Assembly: GCF_026342015.1 (NCBI RefSeq)
Contig: NZ_JAPENL010000001.1
Span: 248,001-312,000, forward strand
DNA: 64,000 nt
Source: Micromonospora lupini
GTDB lineage: Bacteria; Actinomycetota; Actinomycetes; Mycobacteriales; Micromonosporaceae
Direction of reading: 5' to 3'
A model generated the notes under the pieces. That model was not told the origin of the DNA, ran no database searches, and saw nothing but the letters and a program-made list of their open reading frames with translations. The position numbers and the translations under genes are program-made. This document shows positions 10,737 through 18,994 of the stretch, piece after piece (the stretch's first letter is position 1; the number at the start of each line of letters is the position of its first letter).

Positions 10737-12131
10737 CTAGCGGCCGGCGGGGGTGGCCGCCCCACCCGCGATCACGTACGGCTCCGGAGATGACACCGTA
10801 GCCGGCTCGGCCGTGGCCCAGTAGAGGCCATCGGGGAACCGGTACCGCGCGATCGACTCGGGGTGCATCCGGGTGGAGTAGCCGGGCGTGCCGGGCAGCA
10901 CGTAACCGCTGCCCGAGCCGGTGTCCCGGACGACACACGGATCGGTGAAGTGCTCGTGCAGGTGGTCGACGAACTCGGTCACACGACCGGTGAGATCCCC
11001 CGAGATCGCGACGTAGTCGAGCACCGACACGTGCTGGACCATCTCACAGAGCCCGACACCGCCGGCGTGCGGGCACACCGGGACGTCGAACTTCGCGGCG
11101 AGCAGCAGCACGGCGACGATCTCGTTGATGCTGGCCAGCCGGCCGGTGTCCAACTGGCAGAAGTCGATGGCCTCGGCCTGGAACAACTGCTTGAACATCA
11201 CCCGGTTGTGGCAGTGCTCGCCGGTGGCGACGCCCACGGGAGCGACGGCGCGGCGTACGGCGGCGTGGCCGAGGATGTCGTCCGGGCTGGTCGGCTCCTC
11301 GATCCACAGTGGCGAGAACTGGGCGAGGGCCTTTACCCACTCGATTGCCTGGTCGACGTCCCACACCTGGTTGGCATCGATCATCAGGTTGCGGTGCGGG
11401 CCCAGGATCTCCCGGGCGATCCGACACCGCCGGATGTCGTCGTCGAGGTCGGCGCCGACCTTGAGCTTGACGTAGCCGTAGCCGGAGTCGACCGCCTCCT
11501 GGCACAGCCGGCGCAGCTTGTCGTCGCCGTAGCCGAGCCAGCCCGCCGAGGTGGTGTAGGCCGGGTAGCCGGTGCGCGCCAACTCGGCCAGGCGGTCGGC
11601 CTTCGTGCTCTGCTTGGCGCGCAGGATGGCCAGTGCCTCGTCCCGGGTCAGCGCGTCGGACAGGTAGCGCAGGTCCGCGATGTCGACGAGTTGTTCGGGG
11701 GACATGTCGGTGAGCAGCCGCCACAGCGGCTTGTCCGCGAGTCGCGCGGCCAGATCCCAGGCCGCGTTCAGCACGGCGGCCAACGACAGGTGGATGACGC
11801 CCTTTTCCGGTCCGAGCCAGCGCAGCTGCGAGTCCGAGGTGAGCAGGCGGTAGACGGCGCCCATGTCTGCGGCCATCGTCGTCACGTCCAGGCCCACCAG
11901 GCGGTGGGCCTGGTGCACCGCCGCCGCGACGACGATGTCGTTGCCCCGCCCGATGGTGAAGGTGAGGCCGTGACCCGCCAGCGGGGCGCCGGCGCCGTCG
12001 ACGCCGTCGGTGTGCAGGACGACGTAGGCAGCCGAGTAGTCGCCGTCCTTGTTCATGGCGTCGGACCCGTCAGCGGTCAGCGAGGTGGGGAAGCGGACAT
12101 CCTCGACGGTGACGCCAGTGATCTGCGGCAT
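10737..12131 (-). CDS. fucD: L-fuconate dehydratase (enolase superfamily)
   Basis: The 464-residue protein should dehydrate L-fuconate to 2-keto-3-deoxy-L-fuconate in the non-phosphorylating L-fucose pathway. It shows the mandelate-racemase subgroup layout: the KxK motif in [11 protein letters not shown], metal ligands in [21 protein letters not shown] and [12 protein letters not shown], and [11 protein letters not shown] near the end, all very like FucD and human ENOSF1. The rest of the fucose pathway is not in the window. The start is ATG 12131 and the gene leads an operon with the GntR regulator. Confidence 0.9.
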   Translation of the reverse strand: MPQITGVTVEDVRFPTSLTADGSDAMNKDGDYSAAYVVLHTDGVDGAGAPLAGHGLTFTIGRGNDIVVAAAVHQAHRLVGLDVTTMAADMGAVYRLLTSDSQLRWLGPEKGVIHLSLAAVLNAAWDLAARLADKPLWRLLTDMSPEQLVDIADLRYLSDALTRDEALAILRAKQSTKADRLAELARTGYPAYTTSAGWLGYGDDKLRRLCQEAVDSGYGYVKLKVGADLDDDIRRCRIAREILGPHRNLMIDANQVWDVDQAIEWVKALAQFSPLWIEEPTSPDDILGHAAVRRAVAPVGVATGEHCHNRVMFKQLFQAEAIDFCQLDTGRLASINEIVAVLLLAAKFDVPVCPHAGGVGLCEMVQHVSVLDYVAISGDLTGRVTEFVDHLHEHFTDPCVVRDTGSGSGYVLPGTPGYSTRMHPESIARYRFPDGLYWATAEPATVSSPEPYVIAGGAATPAGR

Positions 12132-12621
12132 GCGCTCCTCGCCCGACTAGGCTAAAGATCTGATGATCATTTGGAGTATACGGAGGCCCGATCGGGTGCG
12201 TCAACGACATCGATCGACCTATGCCAATATAGATCCGATGTCTTATGCTCTCCGGCGACGTCCGGTGACCGCTTCCGTTCTCCGCCCGCCGGGGCGTTCC
12301 CCGAGCCCGCCGGACGGACCGGGGCGGGAAGGTCGCGACGGGCTTCGGTGGACGCCGACGCTGCTTATCGACCCTCTCGTAGGGCGGCCTACCTGCTCCG
12401 CCGCACTGCCGACCGGGCAGGGCGACACCGTCTCGGTCGGGGCTGGGTGGTTCCGCGAACGTCGATGAAGCCCGATGAAGATTAGATGTTCACGGCGACG
12501 ACCACCGACGGCAGCGGGAGGCGTTATCGATGCCGCTGCGTTGATACATCGCATCTTTGTGGACGTCTAGTGCTGTCGGTGAGTCGCGGTCGGCGGGGGC
12601 GTATGTCGGTCTCGTCCGGGA
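12132..12621. other. fucD upstream region, no gene seen
   Basis: Near fucD there are AT-richer, operator-like sequences: AGATCTGATGATCAT at about 12156, and GACATCG (12206-12212) inverted at 12236-12242. ATAGATCCGATG (12229-12240) is, on the other strand, one base different from the motif at 6875-6886. From about 12250 to 12621 I see neither a credible coding sequence nor a strong structure. Confidence 0.5.
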
Positions 12622-13029
12622 TCAGGCGAGCGCTGCCAGGTCGGCGAGGAGCTGCTGCACCCGGGTCCGAATGTCGTCGCGGATTCCACGCACGGCCTCG
12701 ACGTCCTTGCCGGCCGGGTCGTCGAGTTTCCAGTCCTCGTAGCGCTTGCCGGGGAAGACCGGGCAGGCGTCGCCGCAGCCCATTGTCACGATGACGTCGG
12801 AGGACTCGGCGGTGGCGTACTCCAGGAGCTTTGGGATCTGGTCGGTGATGTCGATGCCGACCTCGCGCATGGCGGCGACGGCGGCGGGGTTGATCGTCTC
12901 GGCCGGGGCGGAGCCGGCCGAGCGGACCTCGACGGCGTCGCCGGCGAGGTGGCGCAGCCAGCCGGCGGCCATCTGGGAGCGGCCGGCGTTGTGGACGCAG
13001 ACGAACAGGACGCTTGGTGTGTCGCTCAT
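12622..13029 (-). CDS. arsC: Arsenate reductase, low-molecular-weight phosphatase type
   Basis: The 135-residue cytosolic enzyme reduces arsenate to arsenite for export. The phosphatase-like P-loop is CVHNAGRS near the N terminus, and the partner cysteine region is GCGDACPVFPGKRYEDW. The ATG overlaps the stop of acr3 by four bases (ATGA), placing it last in an arsR-acr3-arsC operon. Confidence 0.93.
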   Translation of the reverse strand: MSDTPSVLFVCVHNAGRSQMAAGWLRHLAGDAVEVRSAGSAPAETINPAAVAAMREVGIDITDQIPKLLEYATAESSDVIVTMGCGDACPVFPGKRYEDWKLDDPAGKDVEAVRGIRDDIRTRVQQLLADLAALA

Positions 13030-14126
13030 CGTGACGCCTCTCGGTCGAGGGGTGTGGCAAAGAGGCGGCGGCGCGCCCAGAGCGAGACGTGGACGAGGCC
13101 GACCAGCACGGGCACCTCGATCAGCGGCCCGACGACCCCGGCGAGCGCCTGGCCGGAGGCCACGCCGAAGGTGCCGATCGCGACCGCGATGGCGAGTTCG
13201 AAGTTGTTGCCGGCGGCGGTGAACGCGAGGGTGGTCGTGCGCGGGTAGCCGAGGCCGAGGGCCCGGCCGAGAGCGTAGGAGCCGGCCCACATGAGCGCGA
13301 AGTACACAAGCAGCGGCAGGGCGATGCGGGCGACGTCGAACGGCCGGCCGGTGATGGCGTCGCCCTGCAGGGCGAACAGGATCGCGATGGTGAACAGCAG
13401 CCCGTACAGGGCGACGGGGCCGATGCGGGGCAGGAGGCGGGATTCGTACCAGTCACGACCCCTGGCGCGCTCGCCGAGGCGGCGGGTGAGGTAGCCGGCA
13501 AGCAGCGGGATGCCGAGGAAGACGAGCACGTTGCGGGCGATCTCCCAGGCCGAGACGCGCAGCTCGGCGCCCGACAACCCGAGCCACCGCGGCAGCACCG
13601 ACAGGTAGAACCAGCCGAGCAGGCCGAAGGTCAGGACCTGGAAGACCGAGTTGAGCGCGACCAGGACGGCCGCGGCCTCGCGGTCGCCACACGCGAGGTC
13701 GTTCCAGATGACGACCATGGCGATGCAGCGGGCGAGGCCGACGATGATCAAGCCGGTGCGGTACGCGGGCTGGTCGGCCAGGAACACCCAGGCCAGGGCG
13801 AACATCACGGCCGGCCCGACGAGCCAGTTGAGGACCAGCGACGAGATCAGCAGGCGGCGGTCGCCGGTCACTGTGCCGAGTCGGTCGTAGCGGACCTTCG
13901 CCAGCACCGGATACATCATGACCAGCAGGCCGAGCGCGATCGGCAGTGAGATCCCGCCGACCGCCACCGCGTCCAGCGCGTCGTCGAGCCCGGGGATCAG
14001 GCGGCCGAGGAGCAGTCCGACGACCATGGCCAGCCCGATCCAGACGGGAAGGAACCGGTCGAGTCGGGAGAGTCGACCGACGACGGCGCTCGCGGCCGGG
14101 TCGGTCTGGCGGGTGAGGGTGCTCAC
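13026..14126 (-). CDS. acr3: ACR3-family arsenite efflux transporter
   Basis: The 366-residue membrane protein of the bile-acid/arsenite fold has about ten transmembrane segments and exports arsenite. The conserved ACR3 cysteine motif is in LARCIAMVVIWNDLACGD, and a second family motif is AAGNNFELAIAVAIG. GTG 14126 overlaps the arsR stop in a GTGA junction and its own stop overlaps the arsC start, so all three genes are translationally coupled. Confidence 0.93.
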   Translation of the reverse strand: MSTLTRQTDPAASAVVGRLSRLDRFLPVWIGLAMVVGLLLGRLIPGLDDALDAVAVGGISLPIALGLLVMMYPVLAKVRYDRLGTVTGDRRLLISSLVLNWLVGPAVMFALAWVFLADQPAYRTGLIIVGLARCIAMVVIWNDLACGDREAAAVLVALNSVFQVLTFGLLGWFYLSVLPRWLGLSGAELRVSAWEIARNVLVFLGIPLLAGYLTRRLGERARGRDWYESRLLPRIGPVALYGLLFTIAILFALQGDAITGRPFDVARIALPLLVYFALMWAGSYALGRALGLGYPRTTTLAFTAAGNNFELAIAVAIGTFGVASGQALAGVVGPLIEVPVLVGLVHVSLWARRRLFATPLDREASR

Positions 14127-14506
14127 GAGCACTCCGGCCGGGCGGCGGTAGCGGCGTCGGCACCTGTCGGCACGACGGTGAGCAGCGCGGCGAGTTGCCG
14201 CAGGACCGTCGGTCGGGCGCGGTAGTAGACCCAGGTGCCGCGGCGGTCGGCGTCGACGAGCCCGGCCTCGCGCAGCGTCCGCAGGTGGTGCGAGATGGTC
14301 GGGCCTGTCAGGTCGAACGCGGGGGTGAGGTCGCAGACGCAGATCTCGCCGCCCTCGGCGGAGGCGATCATCGACATCAGCTGCAGGCGGACCGGGTCGC
14401 CGAGGGCCTTGAACGCGGGGGCGAGCGCGGCTGCGGTCTCGGCCGGCACGCGCCGCTCGGACAGGGGCGGGCAGCACAGCACGTCCACGGCCGCTTGTTT
14501 CGACAT
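14123..14506 (-). CDS. arsR: ArsR-family arsenite-responsive repressor
   Basis: The 127-residue winged-helix repressor carries the arsenic-sensing motif EICVCDL in the alpha-3 position and a DNA-recognition helix (GPTISHHLRTLREAGLV). An additional Cys pair, LCCPP, is near the N terminus. It heads the ars operon and faces the divergent acetyltransferase. The 98-base space between them has repeated GACAGAC sequences (14518, 14562) and an AATCAG/CTGATT inverted repeat, a likely shared operator. Confidence 0.92.
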   Translation of the reverse strand: MSKQAAVDVLCCPPLSERRVPAETAAALAPAFKALGDPVRLQLMSMIASAEGGEICVCDLTPAFDLTGPTISHHLRTLREAGLVDADRRGTWVYYRARPTVLRQLAALLTVVPTGADAATAARPECS

Positions 14507-14604
14507 TTCTCTAGGTTGACAGACATCTAATCAGCGTGCAACTGTCTGATTCGACAGACGTCGAGACAGTGTCTTCTGGCCCGAGACCGGAACGGAGCCC
14601 GCCG
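14507..14604. promoter_or_regulatory. Divergent ars promoter-operator region
   Basis: This AT-richer spacer between arsR and the acetyltransferase contains TTGACAGACATCT followed by a second GACAGACGTC about 45 bases on, plus AATCAG inverted as CTGATT. The repeats are consistent with one ArsR dimer site per direction. Exact binding positions cannot be fixed by eye. Confidence 0.5.
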
Positions 14605-15102
14605 ATGACCGACCTGACCACGCGCCCGCTGACCGCCACCGACGCCTACCGTGTCCTGACGATCTACCAGGCGGGCCTCGACAGCGGTGACGCCAGCTTC
14701 GAGACCACCGCGCCGACCTGGGAGGCGTTCGACACCACCCGGTTGACCGCGCACCGCTTCGTGGCCGTGGACGCCGATGGCGTCATCCTCGGCTGGGTCG
14801 CGGTCACACCGACATCGAGTCGCCCGGTCTACGCCGGAGTGGTCGAGCACTCCGTCTACGTCGACCCGGCGGCCCAGGGGCGCGGCGTCGGCCGGGTGTT
14901 GCTCGACGCGCTGATCACCTCGACCGAGGCCGCCGGCATCTGGACCATCCAGTCCGGCATCTTCCCGGAGAACACCGGCAGCCTGGCCCTGCACCGGCGG
15001 GCCGGGTTCCGTGTCATAGGCGTCCGGGAGCGGATCGGCCGCCACCACGACCGCTGGCGCGACGTCGTCCTGCTCGAACGCCGCAGCCCCACCATCAGCT
15101 GA
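14605..15102 (+). CDS. GNAT N-acetyltransferase, ArsN-like
   Basis: The 165-residue protein resembles phosphinothricin/methionine-sulfoximine acetyltransferases: TIYQAGLDSGDASFET at the N terminus, the acetyl-CoA loop QGRGVGRVLL, and ENTGSLALHRRAGFRVIGVRERIG. Proteins of this kind placed in ars operons (ArsN1) acetylate the arsenic antibiotic arsinothricin, and the position here supports that reading. Phosphinothricin or other amino-acid analogues remain possible substrates. ATG 14605 is preferred over the frame start at 14536. Confidence 0.8.
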   Translation: MTDLTTRPLTATDAYRVLTIYQAGLDSGDASFETTAPTWEAFDTTRLTAHRFVAVDADGVILGWVAVTPTSSRPVYAGVVEHSVYVDPAAQGRGVGRVLLDALITSTEAAGIWTIQSGIFPENTGSLALHRRAGFRVIGVRERIGRHHDRWRDVVLLERRSPTIS

Positions 15103-15116
15103 CGAGGAGTCGCCAG

Positions 15117-16511
15117 ATGAACGCCCCACACAGCCTTCCCGTCGTAGTCGTCGGCGCTGGCCCGGCCGGCCTCGCCGCCGCCGCCCACCTGCACGAACGC
15201 GGCCTGCCCTTCGTCGTCCTGGAGGCCGGCGACACCCCGGGCGCCGCCGTCGCCCAGTGGGGGCACGTGCGGGTCTTCTCGCCCTGGCGCTACAACATCG
15301 ACCCGGCCGCTCGCCGGATCCTCGACGACGCCGGCTGGGTCGCCCCCGACCCGGAGACCCTGCCGACAGGGGCGGAGCTGGTCCGCGCGTACCTCCAGCC
15401 GCTCGCGGAGCTGCCCCAGCTCACACCGCACGTCCGCTACGGCGCCCGGGTCCAGGCGCTCAGTCGCCTCGGCCTCGACCGGCTGCGCATCGCGGGCCGC
15501 GACACCACGCCGTTCCTGGTTCGCCTCGCCGACGGCGACGAGCTGCTGGCCCGCGCCGTGATCGACGCCTCCGGCACCTGGGGCACCCCGAACGTCGTCG
15601 GCGCGTCCGGCCTGCCCGCCCGGGGCGAGGCCGACGTCGCCGCGTACCTCGAACACGCGCTGCCCGACGTGCTCGGCGCCGACCGGGACCGCTTCGCCGG
15701 GCGCCACACGCTCGTCGTGGGCGCCGGTCACTCCGCGGCGAACACCCTGCTGTCGCTGGCGGACCTGGCCGCCGCCGAGCCCGGCACCGAGGTGACCTGG
15801 GCGATCCGCACCGCCTCGCCCGCGCGGACGTACGGCGGTGGGGACGCCGACGCCCTGCCGGCGCGCGGCGCCCTCGGCGCGCGGCTGCGGGCTCACGTCG
15901 ACGCGGGGCGGGTCCGGCTGCTCACCGGCTTCTGGGTGCACGCCCTCACGCCTGTCGACGGGCGCGTCCGGGTTGTCGTCCGGCACGCCGACGGCGGCGA
16001 GGAGTCGGTGCTCGTGGACCGCGTCGTCGCGGCTACCGGCTTCCGCCCGGACCACTCGATCAGCACCGAGCTGCGGCTGGACCTGGACCCGGTGCTGGGC
16101 GCGACCCGCGCGCTCGCCCCGCTGATCGACCCGAACGAGCACTCCTGCGGCACCGTGCCTCCGCACGGCGTCGACGCGCTGGGCCACCCGGAGGTGGGCT
16201 ACTACGCCGTCGGGATGAAGTCCTACGGTCGGGCGCCGACGTTCCTCATGGCCACTGGCTACGAGCAGGTCCGCTCGGTCGTCGCCGCCCTCGCCGGAGA
16301 CTGGGCCGCCGCCCGCGACGTCCAGCTCGACCTGCCCGCGACCGGCGTGTGCAGCAGCAACGCCGCCGACCCGGTGAGTGGCGACGGCTGCTGCGGTCCG
16401 ACGCCGGCCGCCGAGCCGGCCCGCCGCGGGCTGGCCACCGGCGTCTCCGGCGGGCTGCTCAGCCTCGTCGCCGTCGACACCGCGTCCGCCGGGGGCTGCT
16501 GCGCCGGCTGA
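15117..16511 (+). CDS. FAD/NAD(P)-dependent oxidoreductase of the ars locus, ArsO-like, with cysteine-pair tail
   Basis: The 464-residue flavoprotein starts with a Rossmann FAD motif (VVVVGAGPAGLAAAAHL). A second nucleotide motif is LVVGAGHSAANTLLSLA, and ATGFRPDHS is the typical ATG motif of flavin monooxygenases and thioredoxin-reductase-like proteins. The last 55 residues contain Cys at about 412, 425-426 and 461-462 (GVCSS, GDGCCG, GGCCAG), which could bind arsenite. It follows the acetyltransferase by 14 bases with GAGGAG before the ATG. Flavoproteins named ArsO occur in Streptomyces ars islands, but their reaction is not well established. Confidence 0.75.
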   Translation: MNAPHSLPVVVVGAGPAGLAAAAHLHERGLPFVVLEAGDTPGAAVAQWGHVRVFSPWRYNIDPAARRILDDAGWVAPDPETLPTGAELVRAYLQPLAELPQLTPHVRYGARVQALSRLGLDRLRIAGRDTTPFLVRLADGDELLARAVIDASGTWGTPNVVGASGLPARGEADVAAYLEHALPDVLGADRDRFAGRHTLVVGAGHSAANTLLSLADLAAAEPGTEVTWAIRTASPARTYGGGDADALPARGALGARLRAHVDAGRVRLLTGFWVHALTPVDGRVRVVVRHADGGEESVLVDRVVAATGFRPDHSISTELRLDLDPVLGATRALAPLIDPNEHSCGTVPPHGVDALGHPEVGYYAVGMKSYGRAPTFLMATGYEQVRSVVAALAGDWAAARDVQLDLPATGVCSSNAADPVSGDGCCGPTPAAEPARRGLATGVSGGLLSLVAVDTASAGGCCAG

Positions 16512-16553
16512 GGACACTGCGGTGAGGACGCCCGCCGGCCCCCAGGGCCGCCG

Positions 16554-16907
16554 TCACCGTCGGCCTGCGCAGGCGACACAGGTACGCGCCGACGGGCGGG
16601 CGGCGAGCCGCTCGGCGGGTATGGGGCGCAGGCATCGTTCGCAGACGCCGTAGGTGCCTGCGTCGACGCGGCTCAGGGCCACGTCCAGCTCGGTCAGGCG
16701 TCGACGTGCCGCATCCAGGACGGCGCTGAGTTGTGCCCGTTCGAACGCGATCGTGCTGCCCTCGGGATCGTGTTCGTCGTCGGCGTTGGAGGACCGGGAC
16801 GCCTCGAAGAGGCTCCGCAGGTCGTCCTGAAGCGCCGCGGCCTGGGCCGTGGTCTCGTCGCGCCGGCGCAGCAGGTCCGCACGGATCGCGCGGGATTCGG
16901 TGTCCAT
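16554..16907 (-). CDS. DksA/TraR-type C4 zinc-finger protein
   Basis: The 117-residue protein has a long N-terminal helical hairpin and a C-terminal zinc finger, CERCLRPIPAERL, then CVAC. This layout matches TraR/DksA-like regulators that enter the RNA polymerase secondary channel, though actinobacterial members are poorly characterised. It is convergent with the arsenic flavoprotein and lies 39 bases beyond the three-gene operon on the same strand. Confidence 0.8.
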   Translation of the reverse strand: MDTESRAIRADLLRRRDETTAQAAALQDDLRSLFEASRSSNADDEHDPEGSTIAFERAQLSAVLDAARRRLTELDVALSRVDAGTYGVCERCLRPIPAERLAARPSARTCVACAGRR

Positions 16908-16946
16908 GGCCGTTCCACAGTACGCGGCACGCGGACCCGCACACGT

Positions 16947-18152
16947 CTACATGAAGTTGCGGGTGTGCAGGGCGGAGAGCGCGGCCGCCTCGTCCGGTCG
17001 GAAACCCAGCCGGACGAGACGGCGCTGGCGGCCCTGGTCCATCGCCTGTTGCAGCGCGCGTACGTGCTCGAAGCCGGCGGCCACGTCATCGGGGTTCCAC
17101 CCGCCCGCCGCGAGCACCACCAACGCGTCGAAGACGTCCGCGTTGAGGCCCGCGGTGTCGGCCAACGCGTCGTGGCGGCGGTGGATCGCGGCACGGAGTC
17201 GGTCCCGCAGCAGCGGGTCGACGGTCGCCTGGTGCTCCAGGTGGGCCATGCCGAACACCACGTGCCGGCGCTCGTCCTGCATCGCCAGCCAGCAGATCCG
17301 GCGGGTCACCGGATCGGGAGCGTGCCGCACCAGGAATCCCAGCAGGTCGACGAAGCTGCCCTCGCCGAGCACGGAGAGCAGGAACGACGCCAGGGCGAAA
17401 TCCGACTCGGCGACGAGCGTGAAGAGCGACTGCCGGCCACCCGCCGAGGAGGTGCCCAGCTCCGCGCCGCGCAGCAGCGCCCGCCGGCTGAAGACCTCCA
17501 TGTGCCGGGCCTCGTCGGCCACCTGCACCGCGAGGAGCTGCACCACCTCCCGGAAGTGCGGGTGGATGCGGCCGATGAACCGGGCCGGTACGACGAGAGC
17601 CGCCTGCTCGTTCTCGACCAGGTAGGTCATGACCTGCACCACCGCGGCCTCGACGTCGGCCGGCAGCGTGAACGTGTCGTCCCACGGCACCGCCGTCTGC
17701 GGGTCCCACTGCCGGGCGGCGGCCTGCGCGTACAGGGTGGGGGCGATGTCGGCCCACACCAGATCGCGGTCGTCCAGGTCGAACCGGGCCTCGGGCCCGC
17801 CGGCCTCCAGCAGCGCGCCACGGGCGCCGAGCCCCCAGCGCGGCGGTGGGCGACTGTGCAGCGCCCCGGGCAGGGGCGGCCCGGCCCGCTCCGCGCCGAA
17901 CCAGCGGTCGTCGTCTGCGGTGCCCCGGACGACGACCGCCACCAGGCGACTCCGGTCCGCGGGATCGGGCCATTCGACCCGGTGACCCCGGCTTCGGCAC
18001 CACGCCGGCAGGTGCACTCCCAGCGCCGCGTCGGTGCCGGAGACCGCCAACCGGCCGCCCGGCGGCAACCCGGCCAGGGCGCGCTGCACCAGCAGGTGCG
18101 CGCCACGGTCGAAGCCGAGGCCGCCGAGATCGATGTCGACGTCGGCGGTCAC
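16947..18152 (-). CDS. Ferritin-like diiron protein with N-terminal TusA-like domain
   Basis: The 401-residue protein has two parts. Residues 1 to about 70 (DIDLGGLGFDRG, then PGGRLAVSGTDA and PAWCRSRGHRV) follow the pattern of TusA/SirA sulfur-carrier domains, but the catalytic CPxP motif is replaced by GFDRG. Residues about 130-400 form a ferritin-like four-helix domain with all likely diiron ligands: VENEQAA, DEARHMEVF, GEGSF and DERRHVVFG. It may be an oxygen-activating diiron enzyme; the substrate is unknown. The ATG overlaps the stop of the PhnD-like gene (ATGA), so it is the last gene of a coupled trio. Confidence 0.7.
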   Translation of the reverse strand: MTADVDIDLGGLGFDRGAHLLVQRALAGLPPGGRLAVSGTDAALGVHLPAWCRSRGHRVEWPDPADRSRLVAVVVRGTADDDRWFGAERAGPPLPGALHSRPPPRWGLGARGALLEAGGPEARFDLDDRDLVWADIAPTLYAQAAARQWDPQTAVPWDDTFTLPADVEAAVVQVMTYLVENEQAALVVPARFIGRIHPHFREVVQLLAVQVADEARHMEVFSRRALLRGAELGTSSAGGRQSLFTLVAESDFALASFLLSVLGEGSFVDLLGFLVRHAPDPVTRRICWLAMQDERRHVVFGMAHLEHQATVDPLLRDRLRAAIHRRHDALADTAGLNADVFDALVVLAAGGWNPDDVAAGFEHVRALQQAMDQGRQRRLVRLGFRPDEAAALSALHTRNFM

Positions 18153-18994
18153 GGCCGGTAGTCCGCGGCGGTCACCCGCCCGTCGGGGGCGTAGAACCCG
18201 CTCGCGTCGACCGCCTCGGCGAGGGCCGCGTACCCCGTCGTACGGCCGTCCTGCCAGGCCGTCAGGCCCTCCAGGTCGAGCAACGGTCGCACCTGCGGGT
18301 CGGCGTACGACATGCCGCGCAGCAGGTCGCCGAAGAGCCGGACCCCGTCGGACGCCGGCTCGCGCACCGTCATGTTGCAGTGGTCGTACCGCCCGGTCTG
18401 CGCGACGATCCGGGTGCCCTCGGGTGGCAGCGTGCCCTCCTGGACGAACATCAGGTGGTTGGCGTCGATCATGCAGGCGGCGTCGACCTCTCCGGCCGCC
18501 AGGGCGCGGGCGGCGTCACGTTCGCCGCCGATGTGGTCACCGTGCAGGCCGACACCGACGTCGAACCGGCGCACGTCGACCCGGACTCCGGCCGCGGCGA
18601 GGTGGCCGAGCGGGATCAGCGTGGCCTGCGGGCTGTCCACCGCGCCGGTGGCCACCAGCCTCCCGGCGAGATCCTCGACCCGGTGTACCGGCGAGTCGGC
18701 GCGCACCACCACGACTGAGGTGAGGTCCCGGTCGGTGTCGCGCATCGTGAGCGCGTGCACCGAGCCGCCGCCGGCCGTCGCCAACCGGTCGGCCCGTAGC
18801 CACGCGAGCGGGGAGTTCCAGGCCGCGTCGATGCGGCCGGCGACAAGGTCGTCGACCTGCCGCTCGTAGTGCGAGTAGAGGACGAAGTCGAATTCCAGGC
18901 CGCGTCCGCGCAGCCAGCCGCGAAAGCCCTCCCAGATGGTGACGACCTTCGGGTCGTACGCGACCGCGCCCATCAGGACCGACGGCGTCGGCAT
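18149..18994 (-). CDS. Cytosolic PhnD/SsuA-type binding-protein-fold protein
   Basis: The 281-residue protein resembles phosphonate/sulfonate periplasmic binding proteins (AGRIDAAWNSPLAWL, DLAGRLVATGAVDSPQATLIPL, AAGEVDAACMIDAN). It has no signal peptide and no lipobox: the N terminus MPTPSVLMGAVAYDPK leads directly into strand one. No ABC permease or ATPase is nearby. It is therefore probably a cytosolic ligand binder or an enzyme on this scaffold, as MqnA and Thi5 are. Both ends overlap neighbouring genes. Confidence 0.7.
   Translation of the reverse strand: MPTPSVLMGAVAYDPKVVTIWEGFRGWLRGRGLEFDFVLYSHYERQVDDLVAGRIDAAWNSPLAWLRADRLATAGGGSVHALTMRDTDRDLTSVVVVRADSPVHRVEDLAGRLVATGAVDSPQATLIPLGHLAAAGVRVDVRRFDVGVGLHGDHIGGERDAARALAAGEVDAACMIDANHLMFVQEGTLPPEGTRIVAQTGRYDHCNMTVREPASDGVRLFGDLLRGMSYADPQVRPLLDLEGLTAWQDGRTTGYAALAEAVDASGFYAPDGRVTAADYRP

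Noticed and set aside
12163-12485. Two plus-strand frames upstream of arsC
   Set aside because: Both have random-like composition and overlap the fucD promoter elements.
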